From the IMG/VR virus record IMGVR_UViG_3300032265_003779, positions 23,591-87,590 of that record: 64,000 nt of DNA; one strand, given 5' to 3'. Positions 31,884-40,246 of the stretch are shown here, piece by piece. The DNA comes from a virus. Position 1 is the first letter of the stretch; each line of letters opens with the position of its first letter. Both the position numbers and the translations under genes were made by a program. The notes beneath the pieces were generated by a model, which saw nothing but the letters and a program-made list of their open reading frames with translations, made no database searches and was not told the origin of the DNA.

Positions 31884-32936
31884 ATGAGCACTATAATCCC
31901 AAATATATCGAAACCTTATTTATTAGATGAATTTTTAGCATCATTTGATTTTACTGTTTGCTTATTTACAAATAATATTGTTGGAAATGAAAACCCGATA
32001 AATTTTGATCAACCTGTTTTTCATGGATATGTTGATAAAAAGCTATCTCCAGAAAAATGGAGCGTATCAGAATTAAATGAAAATTATGCAACATGCACCT
32101 ATATTGAACCAATAATGTTTTTCAATAATGGTAATGAAAATTCAGAACAAATATATGGATATTATGTAAAAAATAATCTTGAAGATATTTTGTGGTATGA
32201 TAAATTTGAAAACTCTAAAGTTATAGACTCTAAAAAAGCAATAATAGTAAAACTTGCGGTTAATTTAAATAAACCTCTTGGAGGATTATCACTTGTTTCT
32301 TTGGTTTTGAAAAGTTCTGATAGCTCTATACCTATAACTCTTTCATCTGTATCTATAGGAACAGAAACTTGGGGTGATGTATCATCTGGGGGCTACCTAG
32401 TGGATGTTACTGGTCGGAGTTTTAATTCTGCTAACAGTATGTTTAATTTATTATTAAGATCCGATATAGTTCCCAGTTCTGATAACCCCTATAATTTTAC
32501 ATATGAAATACAAAGTTATGGGTTTAATAATTTGAGCACAAGCTCTTCGATAGTTAATTCTGGCGTTACTGTTATTGAAAAAACTTTATATCCCACCAAT
32601 CCTCCTACAACAACTCCTCCAGCAACACTTCCCCCAAATGGACAAACAATAACTTTACATGGTCCATCAGAAACAAAAGTAGGATTAACTCTCAACACAG
32701 CAATAGAAGATTCAAATTTTGTTTTTACATATTTAGAAAATTCTCTTGTTTCTTTTCCTGATGTGATGCTTATTTACATTAATAATGTTTTAGTAGCTCA
32801 AGTAGATTGTTTTACTTTATATATGGGACAAAATTTTACATTAAATTATCAAGGATATACCTTAAGTGGAGTTTTTCATTCAGACGTTCATTTTCAAGTA
32901 GCCCCGCCTGGTCCGAATTTTCCCGTGCCTGGCTGA
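31884..32936 (+). CDS. Virion-protein candidate, shares its N-terminal module with 45114-45521
   Basis: 350 residues. The first 135 residues parallel the small protein at 45114: IIPNISKPYLLDEFLASFD, VCLFTNN, FHGYVDK, then IYGYYVKNNLEDILWYDKFE. The other has PTISNRLFLEL, KLFKNDY, FGGYHEI and IYGYYVTVEIDSVEYLYWLE. A Ser/Thr beta domain follows, then a Pro-Thr hinge (NPPTTTPPATLPPN) and a C-terminal beta domain. A fibre or baseplate appendage role is inferred. No ribosome site; ttatattt lies directly before the ATG. Confidence 0.55.
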   Translation: MSTIIPNISKPYLLDEFLASFDFTVCLFTNNIVGNENPINFDQPVFHGYVDKKLSPEKWSVSELNENYATCTYIEPIMFFNNGNENSEQIYGYYVKNNLEDILWYDKFENSKVIDSKKAIIVKLAVNLNKPLGGLSLVSLVLKSSDSSIPITLSSVSIGTETWGDVSSGGYLVDVTGRSFNSANSMFNLLLRSDIVPSSDNPYNFTYEIQSYGFNNLSTSSSIVNSGVTVIEKTLYPTNPPTTTPPATLPPNGQTITLHGPSETKVGLTLNTAIEDSNFVFTYLENSLVSFPDVMLIYINNVLVAQVDCFTLYMGQNFTLNYQGYTLSGVFHSDVHFQVAPPGPNFPVPG

Positions 32937-32939
32937 GTG

Positions 32940-34166
32940 CTACTTTATATCTTTTTTATATTTTTTAAGCCAACCAGAAGACCTGCTATATGGCCATATC
33001 ACTAAGTGGTGTGGATGATGATCAGAACTAAATGAAACATGTTTTGTATTAACCTTCTTATTCATATAATCTGAACTACTTGATAAATTAAAATCATCTC
33101 TAAAAAGAAGATTGTTATTCATATCTTCGATTCCAAAAAACCAAAAATCACAATCATCTTTCGATTCTATTTCATTAATATCCCAAGATACAACTAAATT
33201 ATAATTATTATTATAATTTAATTTCCATTCATTCTCTGTCATAATTCTGGGATCTACACCAGTTTTTGCATTTATTCCTACTTTTTTGTTCTTAAAATCA
33301 ATTCCCGTATAAAGTTCATAATCATGAAAACTTCTTATTTTTCCTATATCAAAACCACTCAAATCCTCATCATTATCTTCTTGTTGCAAAAGTTTTCTTA
33401 GTCTCTTTTTTGCTCTACTATCTAACGAGCACCAAGAATTATCTTTTGTGTGGTCATCCCAATGTTTTTTATTGCCAGATCTAGTGTATTCGTGCCAAAT
33501 AATTGAAAAATGAGGATGAAACAAATCATATCCATTTGTATAAGATCTTATGCTTAAGCTGACTTCTTCTCCGTGAAAATAAAGATTTGGATCATATCGG
33601 CACTCTTCGACCCACTTGCCATCAACAAAAACAAAATGACCAGAAACAAATCTTGCTGGAATCGGACTTTCTAAAGATTTAAAATTTTCTATAAAATGAG
33701 GCTTTAGCATTAAGTTTCCATCATTTGAAAAATCTTCATATCCTACAATTTTTAAAGGATTGTTATCTAGTTTTTGATCGTTGCTAACGTCTAACACAGA
33801 GCAGTAGCCTGTTAGCATAGGTTTTTTTGAATCCAGTTCTTTTATCATCTTTGTAAGATGATCATCCCAATTTGGTAAAAATCTATGGTGAGAATCTAAT
33901 TGAAGATAATATTTTTCTCCATTATATAAATCTTGTACTTTATTTCTTGCCCAACACGCTCCTCTACTTTCAGTAAAGTTTACGTCTAGTATCTTAAATC
34001 TTTTATCGTTTTTAATTTCATCTATAGACTCTTCATCGTCATGTTGCCAGCAAATTCCAAAAACTAAATTTTTTGGAAAATGAGCTTTATTTAAACAGTC
34101 CTTAATAGTAGGAATTAATTGTTTGTCTCTATATGATGCTATACTAACGAATATTTCTTCTGACAT
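32940..34166 (-). CDS. GlcNAc-transferase-like glycosyltransferase (GT60-type)
   Basis: 408 residues. The start EEIFVSIASYRDKQLIPTIK, then FGICWQHDD, ESRGACWARNKVQDLY and QLDSHHRFLPNWDDHL are the typical signature of the GlcNAc-transferase family that includes the Skp1 hydroxyproline enzyme. DSHH is the metal/sugar-nucleotide motif. VSGHFVFVDG and SLSIRSYTNGYDLFHP continue the domain. The last 110 residues are an extra domain. Phage glycosyltransferases modify virion proteins, DNA or host surface glycans; which applies here is unknown. The Pro/Thr-rich tails in this genome are conceivable targets (speculative). Confidence 0.85.
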   Translation of the reverse strand: MSEEIFVSIASYRDKQLIPTIKDCLNKAHFPKNLVFGICWQHDDEESIDEIKNDKRFKILDVNFTESRGACWARNKVQDLYNGEKYYLQLDSHHRFLPNWDDHLTKMIKELDSKKPMLTGYCSVLDVSNDQKLDNNPLKIVGYEDFSNDGNLMLKPHFIENFKSLESPIPARFVSGHFVFVDGKWVEECRYDPNLYFHGEEVSLSIRSYTNGYDLFHPHFSIIWHEYTRSGNKKHWDDHTKDNSWCSLDSRAKKRLRKLLQQEDNDEDLSGFDIGKIRSFHDYELYTGIDFKNKKVGINAKTGVDPRIMTENEWKLNYNNNYNLVVSWDINEIESKDDCDFWFFGIEDMNNNLLFRDDFNLSSSSDYMNKKVNTKHVSFSSDHHPHHLVIWPYSRSSGWLKKYKKDIK

Positions 34167-34172
34167 GTTTGA

Positions 34173-34916
34173 TTAATATATTTGTATTTGATTTTTATCT
34201 GATACGAAGGTATTTTCTGCATATGTTAATTCAAACCATATGTCATATAATCCTACATCTAGATCTGTGGTGTCCAAAAAGTAGTATCCGAATCTCTTTT
34301 CTCTCAAAGAAACGTCTTCACCATCTACAATGACGTTCAAATCACTTTCTTCTGCTAAACAATTGCTACAGTTTTTTGATAAATAAACCTTAAGACCAGA
34401 CGTTATTGCTATATTATCATAGTACCTTTGTAGTTCTTCGCTCTTAGGAACATTGGGAACAACCTCTACAATTATATATCTTTTACTTCCTTTGGTTACT
34501 TTATTTGGTTTAAAATAAAAACTAAAGTCATAAATGTTGGGAGATGTTGATGTAAACCATAAATTTGGTATAACTTCAAAATAATTTTCAACTGTTGACT
34601 CTGTGCATGGTTCAGATTCTTCAAACTTTACATACCAAGCATCTACATATTTACCTATAGTATACAGAGGGCTTTCAAGATTTACTGTTGCTAGATATTC
34701 TCCTTCTGCGTTGTTAACAACATCTTCGCCAGCTACAGTCTCTACTAATCTTTTTCCGGTAGGATTATCTTCGGTCTTTTCATAAGGATCTAAAAAATAT
34801 ATTTCAACTTTCTCAACTTTATAGAAATTAGATTTAAAATTTGAATTAAATGCAAATAATCTTAAGTTTAAATCATCTCCACAATTTGGATTTTGAAATC
34901 TTTCTTTTGTTGGCAT
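34173..34916 (-). CDS. Unknown beta-rich, probably structural protein
   Basis: 247 residues with repeated beta-type stretches (KVEKVEIYFLDPYEKTED, GEYLATVNLESPLYTIGKYV, SGLKVYLSKNCSNC, VGLYDIWFELTYAENTFVS), suggestive of Ig-like domains. Ribosome site aaagga lies 8-9 bases before the ATG. It follows the gp26-like and gp51-like genes on the same strand. A virion or baseplate component is inferred from this context. Confidence 0.55.
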   Translation of the reverse strand: MPTKERFQNPNCGDDLNLRLFAFNSNFKSNFYKVEKVEIYFLDPYEKTEDNPTGKRLVETVAGEDVVNNAEGEYLATVNLESPLYTIGKYVDAWYVKFEESEPCTESTVENYFEVIPNLWFTSTSPNIYDFSFYFKPNKVTKGSKRYIIVEVVPNVPKSEELQRYYDNIAITSGLKVYLSKNCSNCLAEESDLNVIVDGEDVSLREKRFGYYFLDTTDLDVGLYDIWFELTYAENTFVSDKNQIQIY

Positions 34917-34919
34917 TAA

Positions 34920-35099
34920 TTATTTCCTTTTTATTTTTCTTCTTTCTGACTCCATGTGCTGATTTTCTTTTTCTTTTTGTTCAATAAATTTATTAATTAA
35001 CCATTTTCTTAAGATTATAGGTAGTTTTAATGTCTCGGTCTGTGGCTGTCTCATGTGGTATAAAAAGAAGAATATTTCTTCTGCCAGGTTTTCCCACAA
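34920..35099 (-). CDS. Small gp51-like baseplate hub assembly protein candidate (TTG start)
   Basis: 59 residues, read from TTG at 35099, two bases after the stop of the gp26-like gene. Begins MWENLAEEIFFFLYHMRQPQ, continues with LKLPIILRKWLINKF and ends with a charged helix. Small proteins with this pattern follow gp26 in T4-like phages and are described as hub assembly factors. The lack of an ATG and of a ribosome site suggests termination-reinitiation or frameshifting. An ATG 18 codons in would give a shorter form. Confidence 0.5.
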   Translation of the reverse strand: MWENLAEEIFFFLYHMRQPQTETLKLPIILRKWLINKFIEQKEKENQHMESERRKIKRK

Positions 35100-35101
35100 T
35101 T

Positions 35102-36145
35102 TTATGCTTGAGTTTTCTCCCTCCTCTGACGCGGGAAGAAAAAATTTGCTTCAAGTGGCAAATCTAGTTCGAATTCCTGTAAGCAACTTGGACAAATAGA
35201 ATCAACCTTAGTATCTACACCAAAAGGAGGATCATTAATAAGATTTCTAATATAAGAAACATCAGAGATTGGCAAATTTTTTACAAGTGTTTGTAGATCT
35301 CTTTTATCAGTAATGCCTTGAACTTCTTCTAGCAACAAAGATGTTCTGTATGTTAGGGTATCATCTGTAGCGTTGTCTCCGAAATTTTTAATTCTTTTAT
35401 CTCTGTGGTCCTGAATATCCGTTTCATCTCTTCCTTTGGAAAGCCTATATCTAAATTTATATCCAGATGTTGGCAGAACACCTTCAAGCTGAGGTCCATA
35501 ATTATCAGGGCATTTTTCAACTATCAGTGAATTTAAATCTATTTCAGTAGAAAATTTTCTTTCACATTCAGGGCACTTAATTTCAACATCGTAAGAGTTA
35601 GAATAGGATATTATTCTTAAGTAAATTAAAAGATAGGTTCTATCCACTGTTAACAGATCTTCTGGTCTGAATTTTTCTTTAATACACCTAGAGAATATCA
35701 TGTTTAAGGCTTGTCCTTTTCTGACAAACCTTGGTGTTGCTAAGATCTGTTCTTCTTCACCAGTCATTGGCTTTATATTCAATATTCCATCTGAAGGTCC
35801 ATTGTTTCCATCATAAAAAACTCCTCTTGATGGCAAGATAATCTCTTCATAAACAGATGTAGAACTCTTTAAGTCTTCAAGAAGACTTTTTAAATCTCCG
35901 CTTACAACCTCTTTTTTTTGCTCTGGGACAAAGCTAGTTTTTCCTGTTATTTGTTGCAGTATTTCAGGAGGAACATTTCCTTTTATTTGAAATGGTAAAT
36001 TTTCTGAACTGCCTGGGACCGGCTGGGCTCTATCTGGCTGTTCGTTTGATTCAGAATTAATACCTTCTGCCATTCTTCTTCTAGCCTCTAGCTGTTCGTT
36101 TTTATTTTCATCACCTCTTCTGGGGCGGAAAACTTCTTCAGACAT
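35102..36145 (-). CDS. gp26: Baseplate hub protein, T4 gp26 type
   Basis: 347 residues. LPSRGVFYDGNNGPSDGIL, IKPMTGEEEQILATPRFVRK, LTVDRTYLLIYLRIISYSN match the T4-type baseplate hub family. Two CPxC pairs (CPECERKF and CPSCLQEF) probably bind zinc. The N-terminal 100 residues are polar and probably disordered. T4 gp26 is 208 residues, so this version carries N- and C-terminal extensions. Ribosome site aaagg is clear. Confidence 0.8.
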   Translation of the reverse strand: MSEEVFRPRRGDENKNEQLEARRRMAEGINSESNEQPDRAQPVPGSSENLPFQIKGNVPPEILQQITGKTSFVPEQKKEVVSGDLKSLLEDLKSSTSVYEEIILPSRGVFYDGNNGPSDGILNIKPMTGEEEQILATPRFVRKGQALNMIFSRCIKEKFRPEDLLTVDRTYLLIYLRIISYSNSYDVEIKCPECERKFSTEIDLNSLIVEKCPDNYGPQLEGVLPTSGYKFRYRLSKGRDETDIQDHRDKRIKNFGDNATDDTLTYRTSLLLEEVQGITDKRDLQTLVKNLPISDVSYIRNLINDPPFGVDTKVDSICPSCLQEFELDLPLEANFFFPRQRREKTQA

Positions 36146-36218
36146 ATTTACCTTTCTTTAAAGAAATCGCTAAGTTTAGTAGAGTTAAAATTTAAAAAAA
36201 TTTTCTATATTGGTTTAT

Positions 36219-36575
36219 ATGGAGATAAATTTTTACAATATTAGAGAGAAGATATTTTCTAATTCTGAGGTTCAAAAAAAATTACCTTTTTTTAGAGGAG
36301 TTTTTGATCAATGGAATCTTGCAAACTCTGTCGGCGGTATGGGATCAAGATTACAATTACTTGAAATGGAATTGTTGAAAAACTTAAACTCTGAACATCT
36401 CTCTTCTCTTAGTGATTTTTTCTCAACCGAAGTTACAGTTAGAAAAATTGATAATAATTTATGTAAAAACTATAAATTAGAGCATTATGACGAGTTGCCA
36501 GAAGAAATTAAAGAGTATAGAGAATTTTGTGTTTCTGCGAATAAGGACGGCATTCACTTAACATTGTGGAGATAA
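36219..36575 (+). CDS. Unknown small protein
   Basis: 118 residues from the ATG at 36219 (a TTG three codons earlier is less likely). Contains MEINFYNIREKIFSNSEVQK and MGSRLQLLEMELLKNLNSEH. No ribosome site; ctatattggtttat precedes. First gene of a three-gene plus-strand run. No family is recognised. Confidence 0.55.
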   Translation: MEINFYNIREKIFSNSEVQKKLPFFRGVFDQWNLANSVGGMGSRLQLLEMELLKNLNSEHLSSLSDFFSTEVTVRKIDNNLCKNYKLEHYDELPEEIKEYREFCVSANKDGIHLTLWR

Positions 36576-36581
36576 TTTTAT

Positions 36582-36887
36582 ATGAATCAAACAGTATTGT
36601 TTATACTAGCTTCTATTGGCATGACTCACATACTAATAGATGGATCTATATTTAGCTCGTTGAGATATTGGATAAAAAATAACCTACCGGAAAAGATTGC
36701 AAAATTATTTGAATGTTATATGTGTTTGGGTTTTTGGTGCGGAATGATTGTTGGATCAGGAATTGTTTCACAAAATCCAATCCAAATTTTTGCATGTGGT
36801 TGTGCAGGTAGTTTGCTTTCACAACTAACAGCAGTAATTCTAAATTTATTAGAAGCGGCGATTATCAAATTAACTTCTACGGAGTGA
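36582..36887 (+). CDS. Membrane protein, DUF1360-like
   Basis: 101 residues with two or three membrane segments (VLFILASIGMTHILI, CLGFWCGMIVGSGIV, GSLLSQLTAVILNLLEAAI). The FECYMCLGFWCG motif with a preceding R-W-rich loop resembles the DUF1360 phage/bacterial membrane family. The C-x-x-C-x6-C spacing could bind metal. Ribosome site ggaga is present. Function unknown. Confidence 0.6.
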   Translation: MNQTVLFILASIGMTHILIDGSIFSSLRYWIKNNLPEKIAKLFECYMCLGFWCGMIVGSGIVSQNPIQIFACGCAGSLLSQLTAVILNLLEAAIIKLTSTE

Positions 36888-36890
36888 AAA

Positions 36891-37268
36891 ATGAAACAAC
36901 CAATAAGTTTGACTGATGTAAAACAAGCGTTAAAAGATGATAGGTTTAAAGATAATCTTCCAGAAATTTTTTCAGAAGATATTAAAAAATTTAATGGTAA
37001 TCCAGGATGTGGATGTAATGTAAATTTTTATAAAAGACTTCTAAAAGAAGCAAAACCTCAATTACAAGCATACTTTCCAGATAAAGATGTAATAGATGTT
37101 GATGAACAAATTAAAAAATTATCTCAGAATAATTTTTATGTAATAAATTGCTCTGCAGATGAGCTTGAAGGAAAATTACAGGCTTTACCACCTGGAAGAA
37201 AACAATTAGCTATTGCTAGATATGAAAATCTCGTGACAGTCGTTGTTAATGAACTAGATTTTGTCTAG
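36891..37268 (+). CDS. Unknown protein with GCGC motif
   Basis: 125 residues. FNGNPGCGCNVNFYKRLLKE is the notable part, followed by helical segments and a C-terminal beta strand (YENLVTVVVNELDFV). Ribosome site ggag, 3 bases after the previous stop region. It converges with the glycosyltransferase gene, overlapping by 15 bases. No family is recognised. Confidence 0.55.
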   Translation: MKQPISLTDVKQALKDDRFKDNLPEIFSEDIKKFNGNPGCGCNVNFYKRLLKEAKPQLQAYFPDKDVIDVDEQIKKLSQNNFYVINCSADELEGKLQALPPGRKQLAIARYENLVTVVVNELDFV

Positions 37269-38195
37269 TGATTCCTTGCAATTAATTTTCATTTTTTCCG
37301 GATAGTCTTTATATTTTATGATGTCTATTGGCAATTCGTCATCGTTAACTCTTAATTTTCCAAGCATTATGGCATTTTCATAAAAATAAAAAGCTTTTTT
37401 ATATTTTTTTAGTTCAAAATTAATATCTCCCAATAAACACCAAAACTCAGCCATTGTTGGATTTTTCTCTAAACAAAATATAATGTTACTAACCGAATTA
37501 CTAAAATCTTTTTTAATATAAAAGTATATTAAAGCAGAATAATATTTAATCATCAAATAGCTTGGTAAGTCTGTATTCTTCTCAAAGAATAAATATCTTT
37601 TTGATGCTTTTAAAAACTCCTCATATTTTTTATTTTTAATAAAAAAACATGACTCATAATAAAGAGGATAGGATTTTAATTTTTCATTTTCTTTCCATTT
37701 CATTAAAATTTCAAATTCATCTTCTATTTCAACATCTAATATTTGTTTTAAAACTATGCTTGTTTTTATAGATTCGTGATATATGTTTTCATAAATTGGA
37801 TTTTCAAAACTTATATTTAAATTTTTATCAAATAGTCTTATATTTTTAGATAATATACTGTTTTGTAAAAGTAAAACACTATACACGGATTGTTTTTCGC
37901 TAATTAATTTATCTATTTCATTTTTACCATTAATTATTTTTTCGTTAGGCTCTATGAAAAAAATCCAATCATTTTTTGAATATTTAATTAAATTGTTTTT
38001 ATTGTCCTTTTTGTTTTTAGAAACTTGTGGTAGTATTTTATATTTATATCTACGGATTATCTCTAATGTATTGTCATTTGATCCCATATCTGTAAAGATA
38101 ATGTCTGAACATATATCTTTAATAGAATTTATGCACTCATCAAGAGTATCTTGATTATTTTTTGTAACAACACAAATTGATAAATTTTTAATCAT
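37254..38195 (-). CDS. Family 2 glycosyltransferase with C-terminal TPR-like repeats
   Basis: 313 residues. The N-terminal domain has SICVVTKNNQDTLDECINSI, TDMGSNDNTLEIIR (D-x-G-S-x-D variant) and NDWIFFIEPNEKI, where the usual DxD is replaced by EPNE. The C-terminal 120 residues contain TPR-like helices (AEFWCLLGDINFELKKYKKA, FYFYENAIML). Related GT2-TPR proteins act on proteins or surface glycans. The changed acidic motif leaves activity uncertain. Start overlaps the small upstream gene by 8 bases. Confidence 0.75.
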   Translation of the reverse strand: MIKNLSICVVTKNNQDTLDECINSIKDICSDIIFTDMGSNDNTLEIIRRYKYKILPQVSKNKKDNKNNLIKYSKNDWIFFIEPNEKIINGKNEIDKLISEKQSVYSVLLLQNSILSKNIRLFDKNLNISFENPIYENIYHESIKTSIVLKQILDVEIEDEFEILMKWKENEKLKSYPLYYESCFFIKNKKYEEFLKASKRYLFFEKNTDLPSYLMIKYYSALIYFYIKKDFSNSVSNIIFCLEKNPTMAEFWCLLGDINFELKKYKKAFYFYENAIMLGKLRVNDDELPIDIIKYKDYPEKMKINCKESLDKI

Positions 38196-38343
38196 TTTCT
38201 AAAGTTTTTATCAAAAGTTCTATGACTTTGGCGAAATTTTCTTTATTTTTACTTTTATAATACTGTATTAGATCTTTGTAGTACTTAATACATCTAGGAT
38301 CTTCGATTATTTTATAGAATATATTATAATAATTTTGGTCCAT
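38188..38343 (-). CDS. 51-residue unknown protein coupled to the glycosyltransferase
   Basis: MDQNYYNIFYKIIEDPRC, then CIKYYKDLIQYYKSKNKENF and a helical end. The gene overlaps the glycosyltransferase start by 8 bases, and its own ATG is preceded by ttctattaaatt rather than a ribosome site. It lies head-to-head with the sigma factor gene, 37 bases apart, with a palindrome GAATATATTC between them. No family is recognised. Confidence 0.55.
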   Translation of the reverse strand: MDQNYYNIFYKIIEDPRCIKYYKDLIQYYKSKNKENFAKVIELLIKTLEND

Positions 38344-38380
38344 AATTTAATAGAATATATTCTTTCTAAAAAGGAGAAGA

Positions 38381-38884
38381 ATGGCATCTGAATATTTGAA
38401 CAATAAGAATTTAGAACGAGTTATTATATCTTTTCAAAAGATTAAAAGACATAAAAAAATGCATGAATATTTAATAAAGAATATAAATGAGCAAAGTCCA
38501 AAAGAAAAAGAGCCAGAATCTTGGACATACATCAAAGAACAGAGTAAAAAAAACATACTTGATTACGAAGATACTCAAAAAGACTTGGCAAAAGCATTTT
38601 ATACATTATCAGAAAATATTGTTAGATATGCAAAATTTAATTTAATAGATCCAGATGATAGTGTTCAAGAAGGAGTTTTAATTTGTTTTGAAAAATTAGA
38701 TAGATTTGATCCAAGATTTGGAAAAGCTTTTAACTACATGACTACTTGTATATTAAATCATTTTAAACAATTGTATAGATCTGCAAGAAATTATACAGAA
38801 CTTAAGAAAAAGTATCAGGAACATGTATCTAAAGAGATTCAGAGTGAAATAAATTATTCAAAAAATAATAAATTTAAAGATTAG
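38381..38884 (+). CDS. gp55: Late-transcription sigma factor, T4 gp55 type
   Basis: 167 residues. DPDDSVQEGVLICFEKLDRF, DPRFGKAFNYMTTCILNHFK and QLYRSARNYTELKKKY correspond to sigma-70 region 2 as found in T4 gp55 and relatives. In T4 this small sigma directs host RNA polymerase to late promoters that consist only of a -10-type TATAAATA box, with help from the sliding clamp. The ribosome site (aaggaga) is strong. It is the natural reader of the TATA-type boxes described in this window. Confidence 0.9.
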   Translation: MASEYLNNKNLERVIISFQKIKRHKKMHEYLIKNINEQSPKEKEPESWTYIKEQSKKNILDYEDTQKDLAKAFYTLSENIVRYAKFNLIDPDDSVQEGVLICFEKLDRFDPRFGKAFNYMTTCILNHFKQLYRSARNYTELKKKYQEHVSKEIQSEINYSKNNKFKD

Positions 38885-39345
38885 GTTTTTGGACCTCGTT
38901 TTAAACTGACTGGCTTTAATTTATCTTGATATCTATCTGGTTGGTCCTTTAAGTCCTGTAGCAGCTTATAAGCCTCTTTGCTTATTTCGCTTGCTGTTTT
39001 GCCGCTACAGCTTTCTGTTTTTATTACAGAAACAGCTTTATTGCTTTTATTATAAAAACCTCTGGATATTACGAAACATTTATTTTTAAAATCCCAACTT
39101 ACAATAGCAACCCATTCTCCATCATCCCAATTTCTAGTGGCTATTATCAGCCTATAAGGCTGTTCTGAGTATACATGTTTTGTGTGAAAACCATAATTTT
39201 TCATTGCAGCACTAACAAAGCCCAACGCTATCTTAGAGTATGCATCTAAGACTTCGTTGGGTTCTGTTCTGTAGTTTATAGATATGCTATATCTGGATAA
39301 ATCTACACTTTCTTCTAGTTTCCAATCATTAAATGATTTCATCAT
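38881..39345 (-). CDS. Unknown protein with capsid-targeting-like tag
   Basis: 154 residues. The tag is MMKSFNDWKLEESVD with a K-L-E/E site. The start overlaps the upstream stop (TAATG), and a second ATG follows directly. The body has a beta-rich core (PYRLIIATRNWDDGEWVAIV, SWDFKNKCFVISRGFYN) and a Lys-rich tail. No family is recognised; packaging in the head is inferred. Confidence 0.7.
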   Translation of the reverse strand: MMKSFNDWKLEESVDLSRYSISINYRTEPNEVLDAYSKIALGFVSAAMKNYGFHTKHVYSEQPYRLIIATRNWDDGEWVAIVSWDFKNKCFVISRGFYNKSNKAVSVIKTESCSGKTASEISKEAYKLLQDLKDQPDRYQDKLKPVSLKRGPKT

Positions 39346-40211
39346 TATCCTAATATAATTTGTGGCAAATCACCAAACCTAGTTATTAATCTTTCTTCCC
39401 AATCTTTTTTATCTTGTATTCCTTCTTGCAATATTTGCTGTCCGTCTAATTGAACTCCACCGTTTGGTCCGGGTGGATTGGTTATTTTTGACCTTATTCT
39501 TCCTAACATTATTTTTGCAAAAGACAAAGCACCTTCTTGCATGGCTTGTGTAACTTCCTTGAAATCTGGTCTTTTTTGTAGGTAATGAACAGCAACAAGA
39601 TGGGTTTTATAAGGAACTGGGTATAATTTTATACTTCCGTATCCTCCTATCCATTCCCATCCTCCTTGTTGGCTTGACATTCTATTATATGTATCTTCGT
39701 ATTGCTTATACAACATCCATTCATTCATTTTGCCCCAAACTGGCGTTTGTGGGTTTATGCCTCCAGCAATACTGCCATAGGCTCCTGCTCCCATATATTC
39801 AAGAGGTATTACTCCTCCTAAATCGGATGCACTAAACGCGTATTGGGCTGTTTGTTTGTATGCTACCTCTCTTATCATCCCTATGTCGCAAGGCATCTCA
39901 TATATTGTTTGACCAGGAACAGTATTAAAAACATACCATTGGTAGTATTCTCTTGGTGCATAATCTTCAAATATTTGTAAAGCAAAATCAATAGCCCCAT
40001 CTAATTGCTGCTCGTCTAGCTCTATTGATACTACTGGGGCTCCCAACATTAGGAGAACATAGTCTTTTATCTGATCTCTAACTTTTTCTCGGTTTTTTCT
40101 TGGTGCTATTTTGCACAAAGGTTCAGTAGGTCCAAGCAACTGTCCGCATGGTGTGCCACTTTGACAATTTGCATTTTGTGATGGTCTCGGTATTTCTAAA
40201 ATATTAGCCAT
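39345..40211 (-). CDS. Neck / head-completion protein candidate (gp13-like)
   Basis: 288 residues. VRDQIKDYVLLMLGAPVVSI, ELDEQQLDGAIDFALQIFED and YVFNTVPGQTIYEMP resemble head-tail connector proteins of T4-like phages. IRSKITNPPGPNGGVQLDG follows near the end. In T4 the neck is gp13 plus gp14, and a gp14-like gene lies at 45551. The gp13 call is based on pattern and context, not on a strong motif. On the minus strand tatataatat lies two bases before the ATG and no ribosome site is seen. Confidence 0.55.
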   Translation of the reverse strand: MANILEIPRPSQNANCQSGTPCGQLLGPTEPLCKIAPRKNREKVRDQIKDYVLLMLGAPVVSIELDEQQLDGAIDFALQIFEDYAPREYYQWYVFNTVPGQTIYEMPCDIGMIREVAYKQTAQYAFSASDLGGVIPLEYMGAGAYGSIAGGINPQTPVWGKMNEWMLYKQYEDTYNRMSSQQGGWEWIGGYGSIKLYPVPYKTHLVAVHYLQKRPDFKEVTQAMQEGALSFAKIMLGRIRSKITNPPGPNGGVQLDGQQILQEGIQDKKDWEERLITRFGDLPQIILG

Positions 40212-40246
40212 ATATTATATATATAAAATACAAGGATAAATTCAAA
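40212..40246. promoter_or_regulatory. Divergent promoter region
   Basis: atattatatatataaaatac supplies a TATA-type box in both directions. The minus gene (ATG at 40211) has its box 2 bases away and no ribosome site; the plus gene (40247) has an aagga ribosome site further on. Confidence 0.5.
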
